Notes: a model not told the origin generated them from the letters alone. Shown: positions 8,516-18,007, counted from the stretch's first letter. The stretch is 49,130 bases of DNA from JBOFOR01 sp051654865 (GCA_051654865.1 JBOFYV010000079.1:1-49130), one strand, 5' to 3'. Program-made: numbers and translations.

Positions 8516-9907
8516 TTATGCTTTTACTAGTTTAGGAGCTGCATGAACACATTCTCCATGAACATCATGAAGTGCTTCCATTAAGCCTTCTGATAATGTT
8601 GGATGTGCATGTATTACATCTCCTACTTGCTCTACTGTTAATCTTAAATGTACAGCAAGTGACAATTCTGTAAGTAAATCTGTTGCATGAGGTCCAACTA
8701 CCGACGCTCCTACTATTACATCATCTTCATCTGCAAGAACTTTTATAAATCCTTGGAAATGACCTATAGCTTGAGCTTTCCCCAAAGCTCTAAAGTCAAA
8801 TTGTCCTACATGATACTCTTTACCTTCAGCTTCTAATTGTTTTTCAGTTTTACCAACTGCTGCAACTTCTGGCTCAGTATATACACATCTAGGTACTGCT
8901 GTATAATCTACCACTTTAGATTTCCCAAAAGCGTTTTCTACAGCTATCATACCTTCTTTTGACGCAACATGTGCTAAGAATGGAGTATCTATTAAGTCTC
9001 CTATTGCATATATACCTTCTACATTAGTTTCAAGATTTTCATTAACTACTATCTTACCTCTGTTCATCTCTATTCCTAACTCTTCAATACCAGAGTTATT
9101 AGTGTTTGGTTTTCTACCTACTGCAACTAGTGCATATTGAGCTTTCACTTGTTTCCCATTAGAAAGTGTTGCTACAACTTGATTGTCTACTATTTCACAA
9201 GTTTGAACCCCAATACCTGTCATTACTTTAATTTTATCCTTTTTAAACTGTCTCTGCAACTGTTTTGCGACATCTTTATCCTCAAATGGCAATAATTGTT
9301 CATTCATTTCAACTATCGTTACTTCTGTACCTAAAGTTCTTAAGAATTGACCAATTTCACAACCAATTACACCACCACCAACTATAATCATAGACTCTGG
9401 TAACTCATTTAATCCTAGTACCTCATCACTAGTAATTACAGTCTTTCCATCATATGGGAACATTGGTGGAACTATAGGAACTGATCCATTAGCTAATATT
9501 ATTTTATCAGCATTTACTATTTCCTTTGAACCATCTTCCATAGTTACTTCTACAGTATTTTTATCTATTAATTTACCAAATCCATTAACTAGATTTATTC
9601 CTCTTTTTTCAAATAAGAACTCTATCCCACTAATTAATTGATTAACAATCTTATCTTTTCTAGCCATTATAGCTGAGAAGTCTGCATTTATTTCTCCTTC
9701 TATGTTTATACCGAAGTCTTTAGCTTCTTTTATATTCATTAACATTGAAGAAGATGCAAGTAATGCTTTAGTTGGTATACATCCTACATTTAGGCAAGTA
9801 CCTCCAACTCTTCTTTTTTCTATAACTGTTACATCTGCACCAAGCATAGCAGCTTTTATAGCTGCAACATATCCGCCTGGTCCTCCTCCGATAACCGCTA
9901 TTTTCAT
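8516..9907 (-). CDS. lpdA: Dihydrolipoamide dehydrogenase-like flavoprotein
   Basis: This 463-residue pyridine nucleotide-disulfide oxidoreductase has an FAD Rossmann motif GGGPGGYVAA (7-16), redox-active GGTCLNVGCIP (C38, C43), an NAD site IIVGGGVIGCEIGQ, a second FAD motif YAIGDLIDTP, and the C-terminal catalytic His-Glu in HAHPTLSE (about H435, E440). The family reoxidises dihydrolipoyl groups with NAD+, so GcvH at the end of the cluster is a likely partner. A role with the adjacent methylene-THF reductase MetVF has also been proposed for cluster-encoded copies and cannot be judged here. ATG with GGGGG upstream. Confidence 0.93.
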   Translation of the reverse strand: MKIAVIGGGPGGYVAAIKAAMLGADVTVIEKRRVGGTCLNVGCIPTKALLASSSMLMNIKEAKDFGINIEGEINADFSAIMARKDKIVNQLISGIEFLFEKRGINLVNGFGKLIDKNTVEVTMEDGSKEIVNADKIILANGSVPIVPPMFPYDGKTVITSDEVLGLNELPESMIIVGGGVIGCEIGQFLRTLGTEVTIVEMNEQLLPFEDKDVAKQLQRQFKKDKIKVMTGIGVQTCEIVDNQVVATLSNGKQVKAQYALVAVGRKPNTNNSGIEELGIEMNRGKIVVNENLETNVEGIYAIGDLIDTPFLAHVASKEGMIAVENAFGKSKVVDYTAVPRCVYTEPEVAAVGKTEKQLEAEGKEYHVGQFDFRALGKAQAIGHFQGFIKVLADEDDVIVGASVVGPHATDLLTELSLAVHLRLTVEQVGDVIHAHPTLSEGLMEALHDVHGECVHAAPKLVKA

Positions 9908-9935
9908 TTAGTTTTCCCCCAAATTTAATTTTATC

Positions 9936-10817
9936 TTATAATCCAGCAGCGTCTAATATAGCCGGAACATTCTCTTCTGCTCCGATTGCCATTATATGAA
10001 CACCATCACATAAGTCTTCATCAATTAATTGTCTGATAAATTCTCCTGCCATCTTGATACCTTCAGATACCCAGTTTTCTTTTCCTGCAGCTCTTAATCT
10101 TTCTATTTGATCATCTGGAACGAATATTCCTGGAACATTAGCAGTCATAAACTTAGCCATACCTGGAGATTTTAATGGTACTATACCTGCTAATACTTTA
10201 CAGTTCATATCTTTAGTAGAAGCTCTGAATTTTCTCATAGTTTCTATATCATAAACAGCTTGAGTTTGGAAGAATTTAGCTCCAGCGTTTATTTTCTTTT
10301 GCATTTTTAATAATTGTATTTCTATTGGAGCATACTCTGGAGTAACTGAAGCTCCTAAGTAGAACTCTGGTGCTCCTTTTAATTCGTTACCAACTAAGTC
10401 AGTACCTTTACATAATGTTTCTGCAGTCTGAAGTATACCAACACAATCTAAATCAAATACACCTTTAGCTTGTGGATGATCTCCAACTACCGTATGGTCT
10501 CCTGTTAAAGCTAACATGTTGTTTATTCCAAATACACCTGCAGATAACATTTCACCTTGTATTGCTATTCTATTTCTATCTCTTCCAGTCATTTGTAATA
10601 CTGGCTCTAATCCAACATCTTTTAATAATTTACAAGTAGCTAATGATGTAGTTCTCATAACTGCTGATTGCATATCCGTAACGTTAGCAGCATGAACCCT
10701 TCCTACTAATGGTTTAGCACAATTTAATAAGTGAGAAAGATCACACCCCTTTGGAGGTGCCATTTCAGTTGTTACTGCAAACTTTCCACTTTCTAATGTT
10801 TCTCTTAATAAGCTCAT
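9936..10817 (-). CDS. metF: Methylenetetrahydrofolate reductase, large subunit
   Basis: This 293-residue MetF-family TIM barrel reduces 5,10-methylene-THF to 5-methyl-THF, the last step of the methyl branch. Seen: the N-terminal VTTEMAPPKGCD, NMLALTGDH, the region AKFFQTQAVYD, and LAGIVPLKSPGMAKF. The adjoining metV gene marks this as the MetVF type, in which MetV supplies a zinc/iron-sulfur part. ATG with AAAGGGGG upstream. The metV-metF gap is 33 bases. Confidence 0.93.
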   Translation of the reverse strand: MSLLRETLESGKFAVTTEMAPPKGCDLSHLLNCAKPLVGRVHAANVTDMQSAVMRTTSLATCKLLKDVGLEPVLQMTGRDRNRIAIQGEMLSAGVFGINNMLALTGDHTVVGDHPQAKGVFDLDCVGILQTAETLCKGTDLVGNELKGAPEFYLGASVTPEYAPIEIQLLKMQKKINAGAKFFQTQAVYDIETMRKFRASTKDMNCKVLAGIVPLKSPGMAKFMTANVPGIFVPDDQIERLRAAGKENWVSEGIKMAGEFIRQLIDEDLCDGVHIMAIGAEENVPAILDAAGL

Positions 10818-10850
10818 GAAAAAATCCCCCTTTTAACCTTTTGTAAGCTA

Positions 10851-11525
10851 TTATGCTTCAACAGAAGCTTCTTCTTTTTTCTTTACATTTAAGTGTCTTG
10901 GATTATTTTGCTTAGAATAATCTTTCATAGGTCTCATTTCTATCATATTTTCTAATTGATCTATATCTTTTAATCTTTCATATATATTAACCCAAGCACA
11001 TTCATTTTCTTGGCTTACTTCACACTTACCATTTTTAGCTCCACCACATGCACCATTTATTAGACCTTTAGCACACATAGTTATTGGACATATTCCACCT
11101 GTCCATCCAAGCTCACATTCTCCACAAGCCTTACAAGACTCTTCGAATTCCCCAACTCTCTTTGTTTCCCCTATAAACATAGTGTTGTTTGCTGGATAAA
11201 CTGGTAATTTCTTTACATTTTTAACTATAGTTTGTGTTCCATCACCACAAGCCATAGATAAAAGAGCGTCTGCATCTTTCAATTCTTCTTTTAGTGCTTT
11301 TAAATCTTTTTTAGATTTTAAAAGATTACAAGCAGGCGCTAATAAAGTATATCCTAAAACTGTTTTGCCTTCAGCTTCTAAAGTTTCTTTCATTTTTAAA
11401 ACTTCTTCTTCTCCACCACTTTTACAAGTAGCTGCACATTCGTTACATCCAACTATTACAACTTTTTGTGCATCCTTTAAGAAATCTAATATTTCTTGCA
11501 TTGGTTTATTTTCAGAAACTATCAT
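10851..11525 (-). CDS. metV: MetV, iron-sulfur/zinc subunit of methylenetetrahydrofolate reductase
   Basis: This 224-residue protein of the MTHFR C-terminal-domain family is rich in cysteine: C27, C30 and C34 near the N-terminus (GCNECAATCKSGG), then a dense block around residues 125-175 (ESCKACGECELGW, GGICPITMCAKG, INGACGGAKNGKCEVS). Those cysteines are expected to bind iron-sulfur clusters and/or zinc and pass electrons to MetF. ATG with GGGGG upstream. It lies 25 bases after folD and directly before metF. Confidence 0.9.
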   Translation of the reverse strand: MIVSENKPMQEILDFLKDAQKVVIVGCNECAATCKSGGEEEVLKMKETLEAEGKTVLGYTLLAPACNLLKSKKDLKALKEELKDADALLSMACGDGTQTIVKNVKKLPVYPANNTMFIGETKRVGEFEESCKACGECELGWTGGICPITMCAKGLINGACGGAKNGKCEVSQENECAWVNIYERLKDIDQLENMIEMRPMKDYSKQNNPRHLNVKKKEEASVEA

Positions 11526-11550
11526 TATCTCTACCCCCGTAAATTATCTC

Positions 11551-12423
11551 TTATTTGTTGTTTTGTAACTTACAAGCTTTTATTACATGCTTAGCAAGTA
11601 TTGATGTAGTTACAGAACCTACTCCTGCTGGAACTGGAGTTACCATAGATACTTTATCAAGTACTGCATTAGTATCAACATCTCCGCATAAGTTTCCTTC
11701 TTCGTCCACGTTTATACCAACATCTATTACAACTGCACCTTCTTTTACGAAGTTTTCTTTAACCATTCTTGCTCTACCTACTGCAGCAACTAAAACATCA
11801 GCTTTTGAAGTTACCTCTGCTAAATCTTTAGTTCTAGAGTGGCATATAGTTACTGTAGCATTCTCATTTAATAATAACATTGCAGCTGGCTTACCAACTA
11901 CCATACTTCTTCCTAATACTGCTACATTAGCACCTTTTAAATCTACGTTATAGTGCTTTAATATTTCAACTACTGCTGTTGGTGTACATGGTGGGAATCC
12001 TGTAGTATCACCTTCCATAACCTTTGCAGAGTTTATTGGACTGAAACAATCTACATCTTTTTCTGGTGATATTACATATTTTATAGCTTCTTCATCTAAT
12101 TGCTTAGGAAGTGGTCTAAAACATAATATACCGTGAACATTATCATCGTTATTTAATTTAGTTAATTCTTCTATGTATTGTTCTTGAGTTATATCTTCTG
12201 CTAACTCTAGAACTTCAGTTTCTATCCCTATAGTTTGACATTTCTTTAATGCTCCTCTTTCGTAAGCTAAATCGTCTCCTCTAGCTCCAACTCTAACTAT
12301 AGTTAACTTAGGGTTTATACCCACTTTTACTAGTTCATTAACTTCTTGTATTAAACTTTCGCTCATTTGATCAGCTACTGGTTTTCCTTTTATTATTTGT
12401 CCTTTAGTTGTAGTTACTTCCAT
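11551..12423 (-). CDS. folD: Bifunctional methylene-THF dehydrogenase / methenyl-THF cyclohydrolase
   Basis: This 290-residue FolD interconverts methenyl-THF and methylene-THF with NAD(P)H. Motifs: the catalytic lysine region DDLAYERGALKKCQTIG (family YVxxKxK-like, here with KK), GILCFRPLPKQLD, PEKDVDCFSPIN, VLGRSMVVGKPAAMLL (dinucleotide fold), and the C-terminal TPVPAGVGSVTTSIL. A separate cyclohydrolase gene (fchA) is upstream, so the dehydrogenase activity may be the main role here. ATG with GGGGGG upstream. Confidence 0.94.
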   Translation of the reverse strand: MEVTTTKGQIIKGKPVADQMSESLIQEVNELVKVGINPKLTIVRVGARGDDLAYERGALKKCQTIGIETEVLELAEDITQEQYIEELTKLNNDDNVHGILCFRPLPKQLDEEAIKYVISPEKDVDCFSPINSAKVMEGDTTGFPPCTPTAVVEILKHYNVDLKGANVAVLGRSMVVGKPAAMLLLNENATVTICHSRTKDLAEVTSKADVLVAAVGRARMVKENFVKEGAVVIDVGINVDEEGNLCGDVDTNAVLDKVSMVTPVPAGVGSVTTSILAKHVIKACKLQNNK

Positions 12424-12518
12424 TGTTTCAATCCCCCCGAATTTATTTAATTTATATATTTAAATACTTAATAGTATCTATTTTCTTCGTTATTAATTTG
12501 ATTGATTTCAATTTAAGA

Positions 12519-13172
12519 TTAGTGACCTACTGATACAGGTTGTTTTTGTAGTGCTTTTTCAACCTTAGCATAAACTTCATCACAGATTTGTACGCCTTCT
12601 TCAACTAATTTGTCCACTTCTGTTTGAACTTTTTCTACATATTCTTGGTCTTTTATTGAATTGATATTTATTATTACGTTTAATTGCCCACTAAGTATAG
12701 CAGCCCTTAAACATTGAACTCCAACTCCAACATCACTTATTGCAAGTCTAGAGCCCTTGTCTACTAAATCTTCATGTAATTTAATAGCATCATAGCAAAC
12801 TCTTACTATATCTATTGGAACTTGACATGCAGTTTTAAGTGCATTTTCCATTACTTCTTCTTTTATTTTCTTTTCTTCCTCCGTACCTTGAGGAAGTCCA
12901 TATGCTTTTGAAAGTGGTAAGAAATTCTCAGCATCTTCGTCTATCATGTTTAATAATCTTTTTTCTATGTCCCCTGCTTTTTCTAATATCCCTTTTACGC
13001 TTTCTTCATATTCAGCATATTTCTTTTTTCCTATAGTAAGGTTACACACCATACTACCTAAAGCCATTCCTATTGAACCTACTAATGCAGCAGCTCCACC
13101 TCCACCAGGTACAGCAGCCTTAGAAGCTAATACTTCTACAAATTCTACACAAGTTTTTTCTGAAATTTTCAT
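12519..13172 (-). CDS. fchA: Methenyltetrahydrofolate cyclohydrolase (cyclodeaminase family)
   Basis: This 217-residue member of the formimidoyl-THF cyclodeaminase/cyclohydrolase family converts formyl-THF to methenyl-THF in the methyl branch. The family signature PGGGGAAALVGSIGMALGSMV is near residues 22-42, and it has the all-helical pattern with DEDAENFLPLSKAY. ATG with GGGGGG five nt upstream. A strong hairpin (13208-13249) separates it from fhs, and a 95-base gap with nothing recognised separates it from folD. Confidence 0.92.
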   Translation of the reverse strand: MKISEKTCVEFVEVLASKAAVPGGGGAAALVGSIGMALGSMVCNLTIGKKKYAEYEESVKGILEKAGDIEKRLLNMIDEDAENFLPLSKAYGLPQGTEEEKKIKEEVMENALKTACQVPIDIVRVCYDAIKLHEDLVDKGSRLAISDVGVGVQCLRAAILSGQLNVIININSIKDQEYVEKVQTEVDKLVEEGVQICDEVYAKVEKALQKQPVSVGH

Positions 13173-13202
13173 TAGTTCCCCCCTAAAATACTGTTAGGTA
13201 TT

Positions 13203-13249
13203 ACATTGTATACAATGTAGCATAAAATAATTTATGCCACATTGTATAC
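13203..13249 (-). promoter_or_regulatory. Nested intercistronic hairpin between fhs and fchA
   Basis: GTATACAATGT + GCATAAA (13208-13226) pairs with TTTATGC + ACATTGTATAC (13231-13249). That is 18 bp with one mismatch and a 4-nt loop. One arm is also part of the perfect 16-nt palindrome ACATTGTATACAATGT (13203-13218), so two folds exclude each other. No T-tract follows, so it is more likely an RNA stability/processing element or a DNA operator than a terminator. It starts 12 nt after the fhs stop. Confidence 0.7.
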
Positions 13250-13260
13250 TTCTATATTAA

Positions 13261-14937
13261 TTAGAATAATCCTGCAATTACTCCATTTTCATCAACATCT
13301 ATTCTTTCAGCCGCTGGAACTTTTGGAAGTCCTGGCATTTTCATTATTTGACCTGTAAGTGCAACTATAAATCCAGCACCAGCAGACACTGTTAATTGTC
13401 TTACAGTTATTCTAAATCCAGTTGGTCTTCCTAATTTATTTTGATCATCAGTTAAAGAATATTGAGTTTTAGCCATACATATTGGCATATTTCCAAATCC
13501 TAAACTTTCTAATCTTTCTAATTCTTTTTGAGCTTGCGGAGCAAAATCTACACCATCAGCACCATATATTTTAGTAGCTATAGCATTTATTTTCTCAGCT
13601 ATAGTTAAATCATCTTCATAGCAGAACTGGAATTCATTTGGCTCTTCAGTTAATCTAACAACTTCCTTAGCTAACTCAACTCCACCGTCTCCTCCATTTG
13701 CCCAAACTCTAGATATAGCAACATTAACACCTAGTTCTTGACATTTTTCTTTTACTAAGTTAACTTCTGCTTCTGTATCTGTTGGGAATTCATTTATTGC
13801 TACAACTGCAGGTAATTTAAATACTTGAGTTATATTTTCAACATGTTTTAATAAGTTTGGAAGACCAGCTTCTAAAGCTTCTAAGTTTTCATTATTTAAC
13901 TCAGTTTTTGGTACTCCACCATTATATTTTAACGCTCTAACTGTAGCAACTATTATAACAGCATCTGGCTTTAAGTTAGCCATTCTACATTTTATATCTA
14001 GGAACTTTTCAGCACCAAGATCAGCACCAAATCCACCTTCTGTTACTACATAATCAGCAAAGTGCATAGCCATTCTTGTAGCTATAACAGAGTTACATCC
14101 GTGAGCTATATTAGCAAATGGTCCACCATGAACAAATGCAGGTGTTCCTTCTAATGTTTGAACTAAGTTTGGCTTTAGTGCATCTTTTAATAACGCAGCC
14201 ATAGCTCCATTAGCTTTTAATTGCTCTGCTGTCACAGGCTCTCCTTGGAAGTTATATCCTACTATTATTCTTCCTAATCTCGCCTTTAAATCTACTATAT
14301 CACTAGCTAAGCAGAATGCAGCCATTACTTCAGAAGCAACAGTTATATCAAATCCATCTTCTCTAGCAACACCGTCAGCTCTTGATCCTAATCCATCAAC
14401 AACATTTCTTAGTTGTCTATCGTTCATATCTACACATCTTCTCCAAGTTATGCTTCTAGAATCTATTCCTAGAGCATTTCCTTGATGTATATGATTATCA
14501 AGCATAGCAGCTAAAAGGTTGTTTGCAGCTCCTATAGCGTGGAAATCTCCTGTAAAGTGTAAGTTTATATCTTCCATAGGTACAACTTGTGCGTATCCTC
14601 CACCAGCTGCACCACCTTTAACACCAAATACTGGCCCTAAAGAAGGTTCTCTTAGTGCAACTAATACATTTTTACCTATTTTAGCTAAACCATCTGCTAC
14701 ACCTATTGTAGTTGTAGTTTTACCTTCTCCTGCTGGAGTTGGGTTTATAGCTGTAGTTAATATTAACTTAGATTTTTTACCACCATTATCTTTTTTTAAT
14801 AAGTTATAGTCAACTTTTGCTTTATATTTTCCATAAAGCTCTATATCATCTTCACCTAAACCTAACTTTTTAGCTATGTCTCTTATATCTTGTGGTTGAG
14901 CCTCTTGTGCTATTTCTATATCTGATTTGAATCCCAT
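13261..14937 (-). CDS. fhs: Formate--tetrahydrofolate ligase
   Basis: This 558-residue enzyme makes 10-formyl-THF from formate, THF and ATP. The P-loop TPAGEGKT is at about 67-74, followed by LREPSLGPVFGVKGGAAGGG and the family blocks NLHFTGDFHAIGAANNLL and ATVRALKYNGG. I chose the ATG at 14935-14937 because GGGGGAGG lies just upstream and family members start with G-F-K-S-D-I-E-I-A. A longer frame to 14979 has no ribosome site. No formate dehydrogenase is in the window, so formate must come from elsewhere. Confidence 0.96.
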   Translation of the reverse strand: MGFKSDIEIAQEAQPQDIRDIAKKLGLGEDDIELYGKYKAKVDYNLLKKDNGGKKSKLILTTAINPTPAGEGKTTTTIGVADGLAKIGKNVLVALREPSLGPVFGVKGGAAGGGYAQVVPMEDINLHFTGDFHAIGAANNLLAAMLDNHIHQGNALGIDSRSITWRRCVDMNDRQLRNVVDGLGSRADGVAREDGFDITVASEVMAAFCLASDIVDLKARLGRIIVGYNFQGEPVTAEQLKANGAMAALLKDALKPNLVQTLEGTPAFVHGGPFANIAHGCNSVIATRMAMHFADYVVTEGGFGADLGAEKFLDIKCRMANLKPDAVIIVATVRALKYNGGVPKTELNNENLEALEAGLPNLLKHVENITQVFKLPAVVAINEFPTDTEAEVNLVKEKCQELGVNVAISRVWANGGDGGVELAKEVVRLTEEPNEFQFCYEDDLTIAEKINAIATKIYGADGVDFAPQAQKELERLESLGFGNMPICMAKTQYSLTDDQNKLGRPTGFRITVRQLTVSAGAGFIVALTGQIMKMPGLPKVPAAERIDVDENGVIAGLF

Positions 14938-15011
14938 AAATGAAATCCTCCCCCATAAATTAATTTTTATATTTGACACTATGTACTTCTCATATGTAGT
15001 CAGTGCCTTAA

Positions 15012-15045
15012 AAGCTAACCACCAATATTCGTTGATGGCTAGCTT
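15012..15045 (-). terminator. Weak hairpin between cooC and fhs
   Basis: AAGCTA-CCA-CAA pairs with TTG-TGG-TAGCTT across two mismatches with a 6-nt loop, 11 nt after the cooC stop. On the minus strand only four T follow. It could be a partial terminator that lowers cooC-to-fhs read-through. Confidence 0.45.
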
Positions 15046-15055
15046 ATTAACTTTA

Positions 15056-15835
15056 TTACAGGTTTTGCAATGACATTAGCTTATTTTTTATTGTTCTAAC
15101 TTGTTCTTTAGTATCTTCACTCGCGTCATAAGGAGATAGGTTAGATCTATCAGAGTTTATTACATCTTGGTTATAGTAAATAAACCCTAAGCTTTCTCCA
15201 TCTTCTAGATTAGATTTTATGAAGTCTTCATCTTCTTTATTTCTAACTTTATTACCTACTACGAATACTTGTTTAACTCCTATATCTTTTCCTAACTGTT
15301 TAACTTTTCTATAAGTTTGTAAACTTCTTTCTCCTGGTTCAACTACAACTACAAAAGCATCTACACCTTGAGCAGTACCCCTGCCTAGATGTTCTATTCC
15401 TGCTTCCATATCCATTACTACTACATCTTTATTTTGCAGTATTAAATGAGAGCATAGTCTTTTTAGAAGAACGTGTTCTGGACATACACAACCAGATCCA
15501 CCAGTATCTACAGTACCTAATGTTAAAAGTCTTACACCATTATGCTCTTTACAATAATTTTCTGGTATATCATCAACTTTAGGATTTAATTTGAACATTT
15601 TTCCAAATGAACCAACTGATGAAGCTGTTCTATCAGCTACAAAGTTTTTCATTTCTGATATAGGAACTATTGAATCATATACTTCCTTCGGGAAACCTAG
15701 TGCTAACCCTAAATTAGCATCTGGATCCGCATCTACTGCTACAACTCTATATCCATCTTCGGCAAACATCCTAGATAATATCGAAGAAAAAGTCGTCTTT
15801 CCTACTCCACCTTTACCTGTTATTGCTATCTTCAT
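15056..15835 (-). CDS. cooC: CooC-type nickel-insertion ATPase (CODH-linked copy)
   Basis: This 259-residue MinD-like ATPase has a Walker A GKGGVGKT (7-14), VVAVDADPDANLG (31-43), and the nickel-binding C116-x-C118 (GGSGCVCPEH). CooC proteins use ATP to place nickel in the C-cluster of CO dehydrogenase. Its place 157 bases after cooS suggests that role, while the second copy (7685-8455) is next to the ACS genes. ATG with AAGGTGG upstream; this is one of the few genes of the cluster without a GGGGG ribosome site. The 15836-15992 gap holds only AT-rich sequence with no clear hairpin. Confidence 0.9.
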   Translation of the reverse strand: MKIAITGKGGVGKTTFSSILSRMFAEDGYRVVAVDADPDANLGLALGFPKEVYDSIVPISEMKNFVADRTASSVGSFGKMFKLNPKVDDIPENYCKEHNGVRLLTLGTVDTGGSGCVCPEHVLLKRLCSHLILQNKDVVVMDMEAGIEHLGRGTAQGVDAFVVVVEPGERSLQTYRKVKQLGKDIGVKQVFVVGNKVRNKEDEDFIKSNLEDGESLGFIYYNQDVINSDRSNLSPYDASEDTKEQVRTIKNKLMSLQNL

Positions 15836-15992
15836 ATTATACCACCTTTTGTCATATTTAAACTACTTTGTTCGTCATCGTTATACACCATATTACATTT
15901 TATACGCATTATAATGAACATTATTTTTTCATCATAGGTTAAATATTTTTATTTTAGTCTTAACTTTCTATATTTCTATTTAATAATTTTTA

Positions 15993-17912
15993 TTAAGCTT
16001 CTACTGGCACTAACATTCTTTCTTCTATTTTTTGTTCAAAGCTTATACGTTTCTTTTCTATATCATCTATTATTGTTTGAGCTAATACTTTACAATCTTC
16101 ATTTACTGTAAATGCTGCTCCAACTTTATCTCTTAATCCTTCAGTTAATAATTCTACTGTTTTTGAAGAACCTGTAACTGGAGGCATTATTCCTAAGTAA
16201 GTATCTATACCAGATGCAACAACATAACATCCTATAGCTACAGCTTTTTCTGACATCCATTCTGGAGCTATACCAGCTACTGGTAATTCACTCATATCCA
16301 TATCTAATTGCTTAGCAGTTGCTGCTACTAATTCTAAGATACGACTTATATCAACACATGATCCCATATGAAGTACTGGTGGTATATCTACTAGTTCACA
16401 AACCGTAGCTAAACCTTTTCCTGCATATTTTTTAGCTGCTGATTTTTCCATTAATCCAAACTTAGCTGCTGCTTGAGCACCACATCCTGTAGTAACTACT
16501 ATTATGTCATTTTTAATTAACTCTTTAATTATGTGTATATGAGCTTCATTTGAAACACCCTTAGCATTGTTACATCCAACAACTGCTGCTGCTCCTCTTA
16601 AAACTCCTGAAGTTAAACAGTCTGCTAATGGCTTAACTGTTCCTGCTGGATCTATATGAGAGTTAACAACTCTATCTAATTGAGGTAATATAGCTTCTAT
16701 ACTGTATCCTACTGTTGCGCTTGATTTTAATTCTGGTATAAGAACTTTTGATTTATCTCTATTTTTGAAGTTTAATACTGCTTCTCTTACTATTCTTTTA
16801 GCATCTTCAAATGCTGTTTCTTCACAGAATTCTATATAAGTTGAGTCAGTTATTTTTGCTTTTGGAGAAGTCGTTATGAATTTAGTGTGGTAGCAATCTG
16901 CTACTTTTGTTAATGCAGGGAATATACATTGAACGTCAACTATAACAGCTTCTACTGCTCCTGTTACTACTGCTAGTTCTTGTTGATGGAAATCTCCTGC
17001 TATTCTAACACCATGTCTCATTGTTACCTCATTACCTGTACAGCACATACCTCCTAAGTTTATACCTTCAGCTCCTACTTCTTTAGCTAAAGCTACTAGC
17101 TCTGGATCTTCTGATGCTAAAACTATCATTTCAGATAATGTTGGCTCATGTCCATGTAATAATATGTTTACTTTATTTTCTTCTAATACTGCTAAGTTTG
17201 CTTCTGTTTGTCTTACAGTTGGAGTACCGAATACTATATCACTTAGTTTTGTTCCTAACATTGATCCAGCCCATCCATCTGCCATACCTGTTCTTAAGCA
17301 CATATGAACTAAACTATCTACATCTGCAGTACATCCCATATGAGTTGAATGCATTATAGTAGCTATTTCTCTATCTATTGCCCTAGGCTCTATTTGATAC
17401 TGCTTCCATACTTCTTGTCTTTGCTTAGGAGCATTTTTTATAAATCTAGATATCCCATGAGGTTTACCAAATTCCATTAATGCTAAATCTGCAACTTCAT
17501 GAGCTATATCGTATATATCTCTACCTTCAGTTTCTACATCCCATTCCTGAGCTAAAGCTATTAATTTCTTTTCATCTCTTATTTGATAACTTCCATCTGG
17601 GCTAGTTAATGATAATGTATGAGCTAAATCTCTAGCATGGTCTGAGTGAGCAGCTGTTCCTGCAGCAACCATTCTAGCGAAGTTTCTTGCAACTATAACA
17701 TGCTCATCTGCTCCACATAAACCTCTCGGAGTTTTAGGCGTGATTCTACATGGCCCCATTCCACATATTCTACAGCAGTTACCTTGAAGACCAAATCCAC
17801 ATTGTGCCTTCATATTTAACTTTCTGTCATACATTGTTTCTACGCCATCTCTTTCAGCTTTGTCCAATAATACATGACTATTTAAGTCGATAGTTAGCAT
17901 TTTTTTATCCAT
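15993..17912 (-). CDS. cooS: Anaerobic carbon monoxide dehydrogenase, catalytic subunit
   Basis: This 639-residue Ni-Fe-S CODH (AcsA/CooS) reduces CO2 to CO for ACS. N-terminal cysteines for the D and B clusters are seen: C38, C46, C47, C50, C55, C66 (QCGFGLQGNCCRICGMGPC). C-cluster-type motifs follow: ILLHGHEP, GGMCCTGNEV, VVGCNNAKG, TTGCGAQAAAKFG and LHMGSCVD. It is the first gene of the cluster, with its own promoter region upstream (18008-18035). ATG with AAGGGG eight nt upstream. Confidence 0.96.
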   Translation of the reverse strand: MDKKMLTIDLNSHVLLDKAERDGVETMYDRKLNMKAQCGFGLQGNCCRICGMGPCRITPKTPRGLCGADEHVIVARNFARMVAAGTAAHSDHARDLAHTLSLTSPDGSYQIRDEKKLIALAQEWDVETEGRDIYDIAHEVADLALMEFGKPHGISRFIKNAPKQRQEVWKQYQIEPRAIDREIATIMHSTHMGCTADVDSLVHMCLRTGMADGWAGSMLGTKLSDIVFGTPTVRQTEANLAVLEENKVNILLHGHEPTLSEMIVLASEDPELVALAKEVGAEGINLGGMCCTGNEVTMRHGVRIAGDFHQQELAVVTGAVEAVIVDVQCIFPALTKVADCYHTKFITTSPKAKITDSTYIEFCEETAFEDAKRIVREAVLNFKNRDKSKVLIPELKSSATVGYSIEAILPQLDRVVNSHIDPAGTVKPLADCLTSGVLRGAAAVVGCNNAKGVSNEAHIHIIKELIKNDIIVVTTGCGAQAAAKFGLMEKSAAKKYAGKGLATVCELVDIPPVLHMGSCVDISRILELVAATAKQLDMDMSELPVAGIAPEWMSEKAVAIGCYVVASGIDTYLGIMPPVTGSSKTVELLTEGLRDKVGAAFTVNEDCKVLAQTIIDDIEKKRISFEQKIEERMLVPVEA

Positions 17913-18007
17913 ATTCCAATCCCCTTTTCTTTGTTTTTAATCCCCCCGGTTGTTGAAAAAAAGATGTGTCATTTTAAGAAAACTTAATTTATGTATTACC
18001 TAATTTG

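Noticed and set aside
14938..15055. A separate fhs promoter
   Set aside because: A TATAAA box is present on the minus strand, but no acceptable -35 element at the right distance; not reported as a feature.
15836..15992. A riboswitch or other structured leader between cooS and cooC
   Set aside because: The gap is AT-rich with no stable stem or known motif that I can see.
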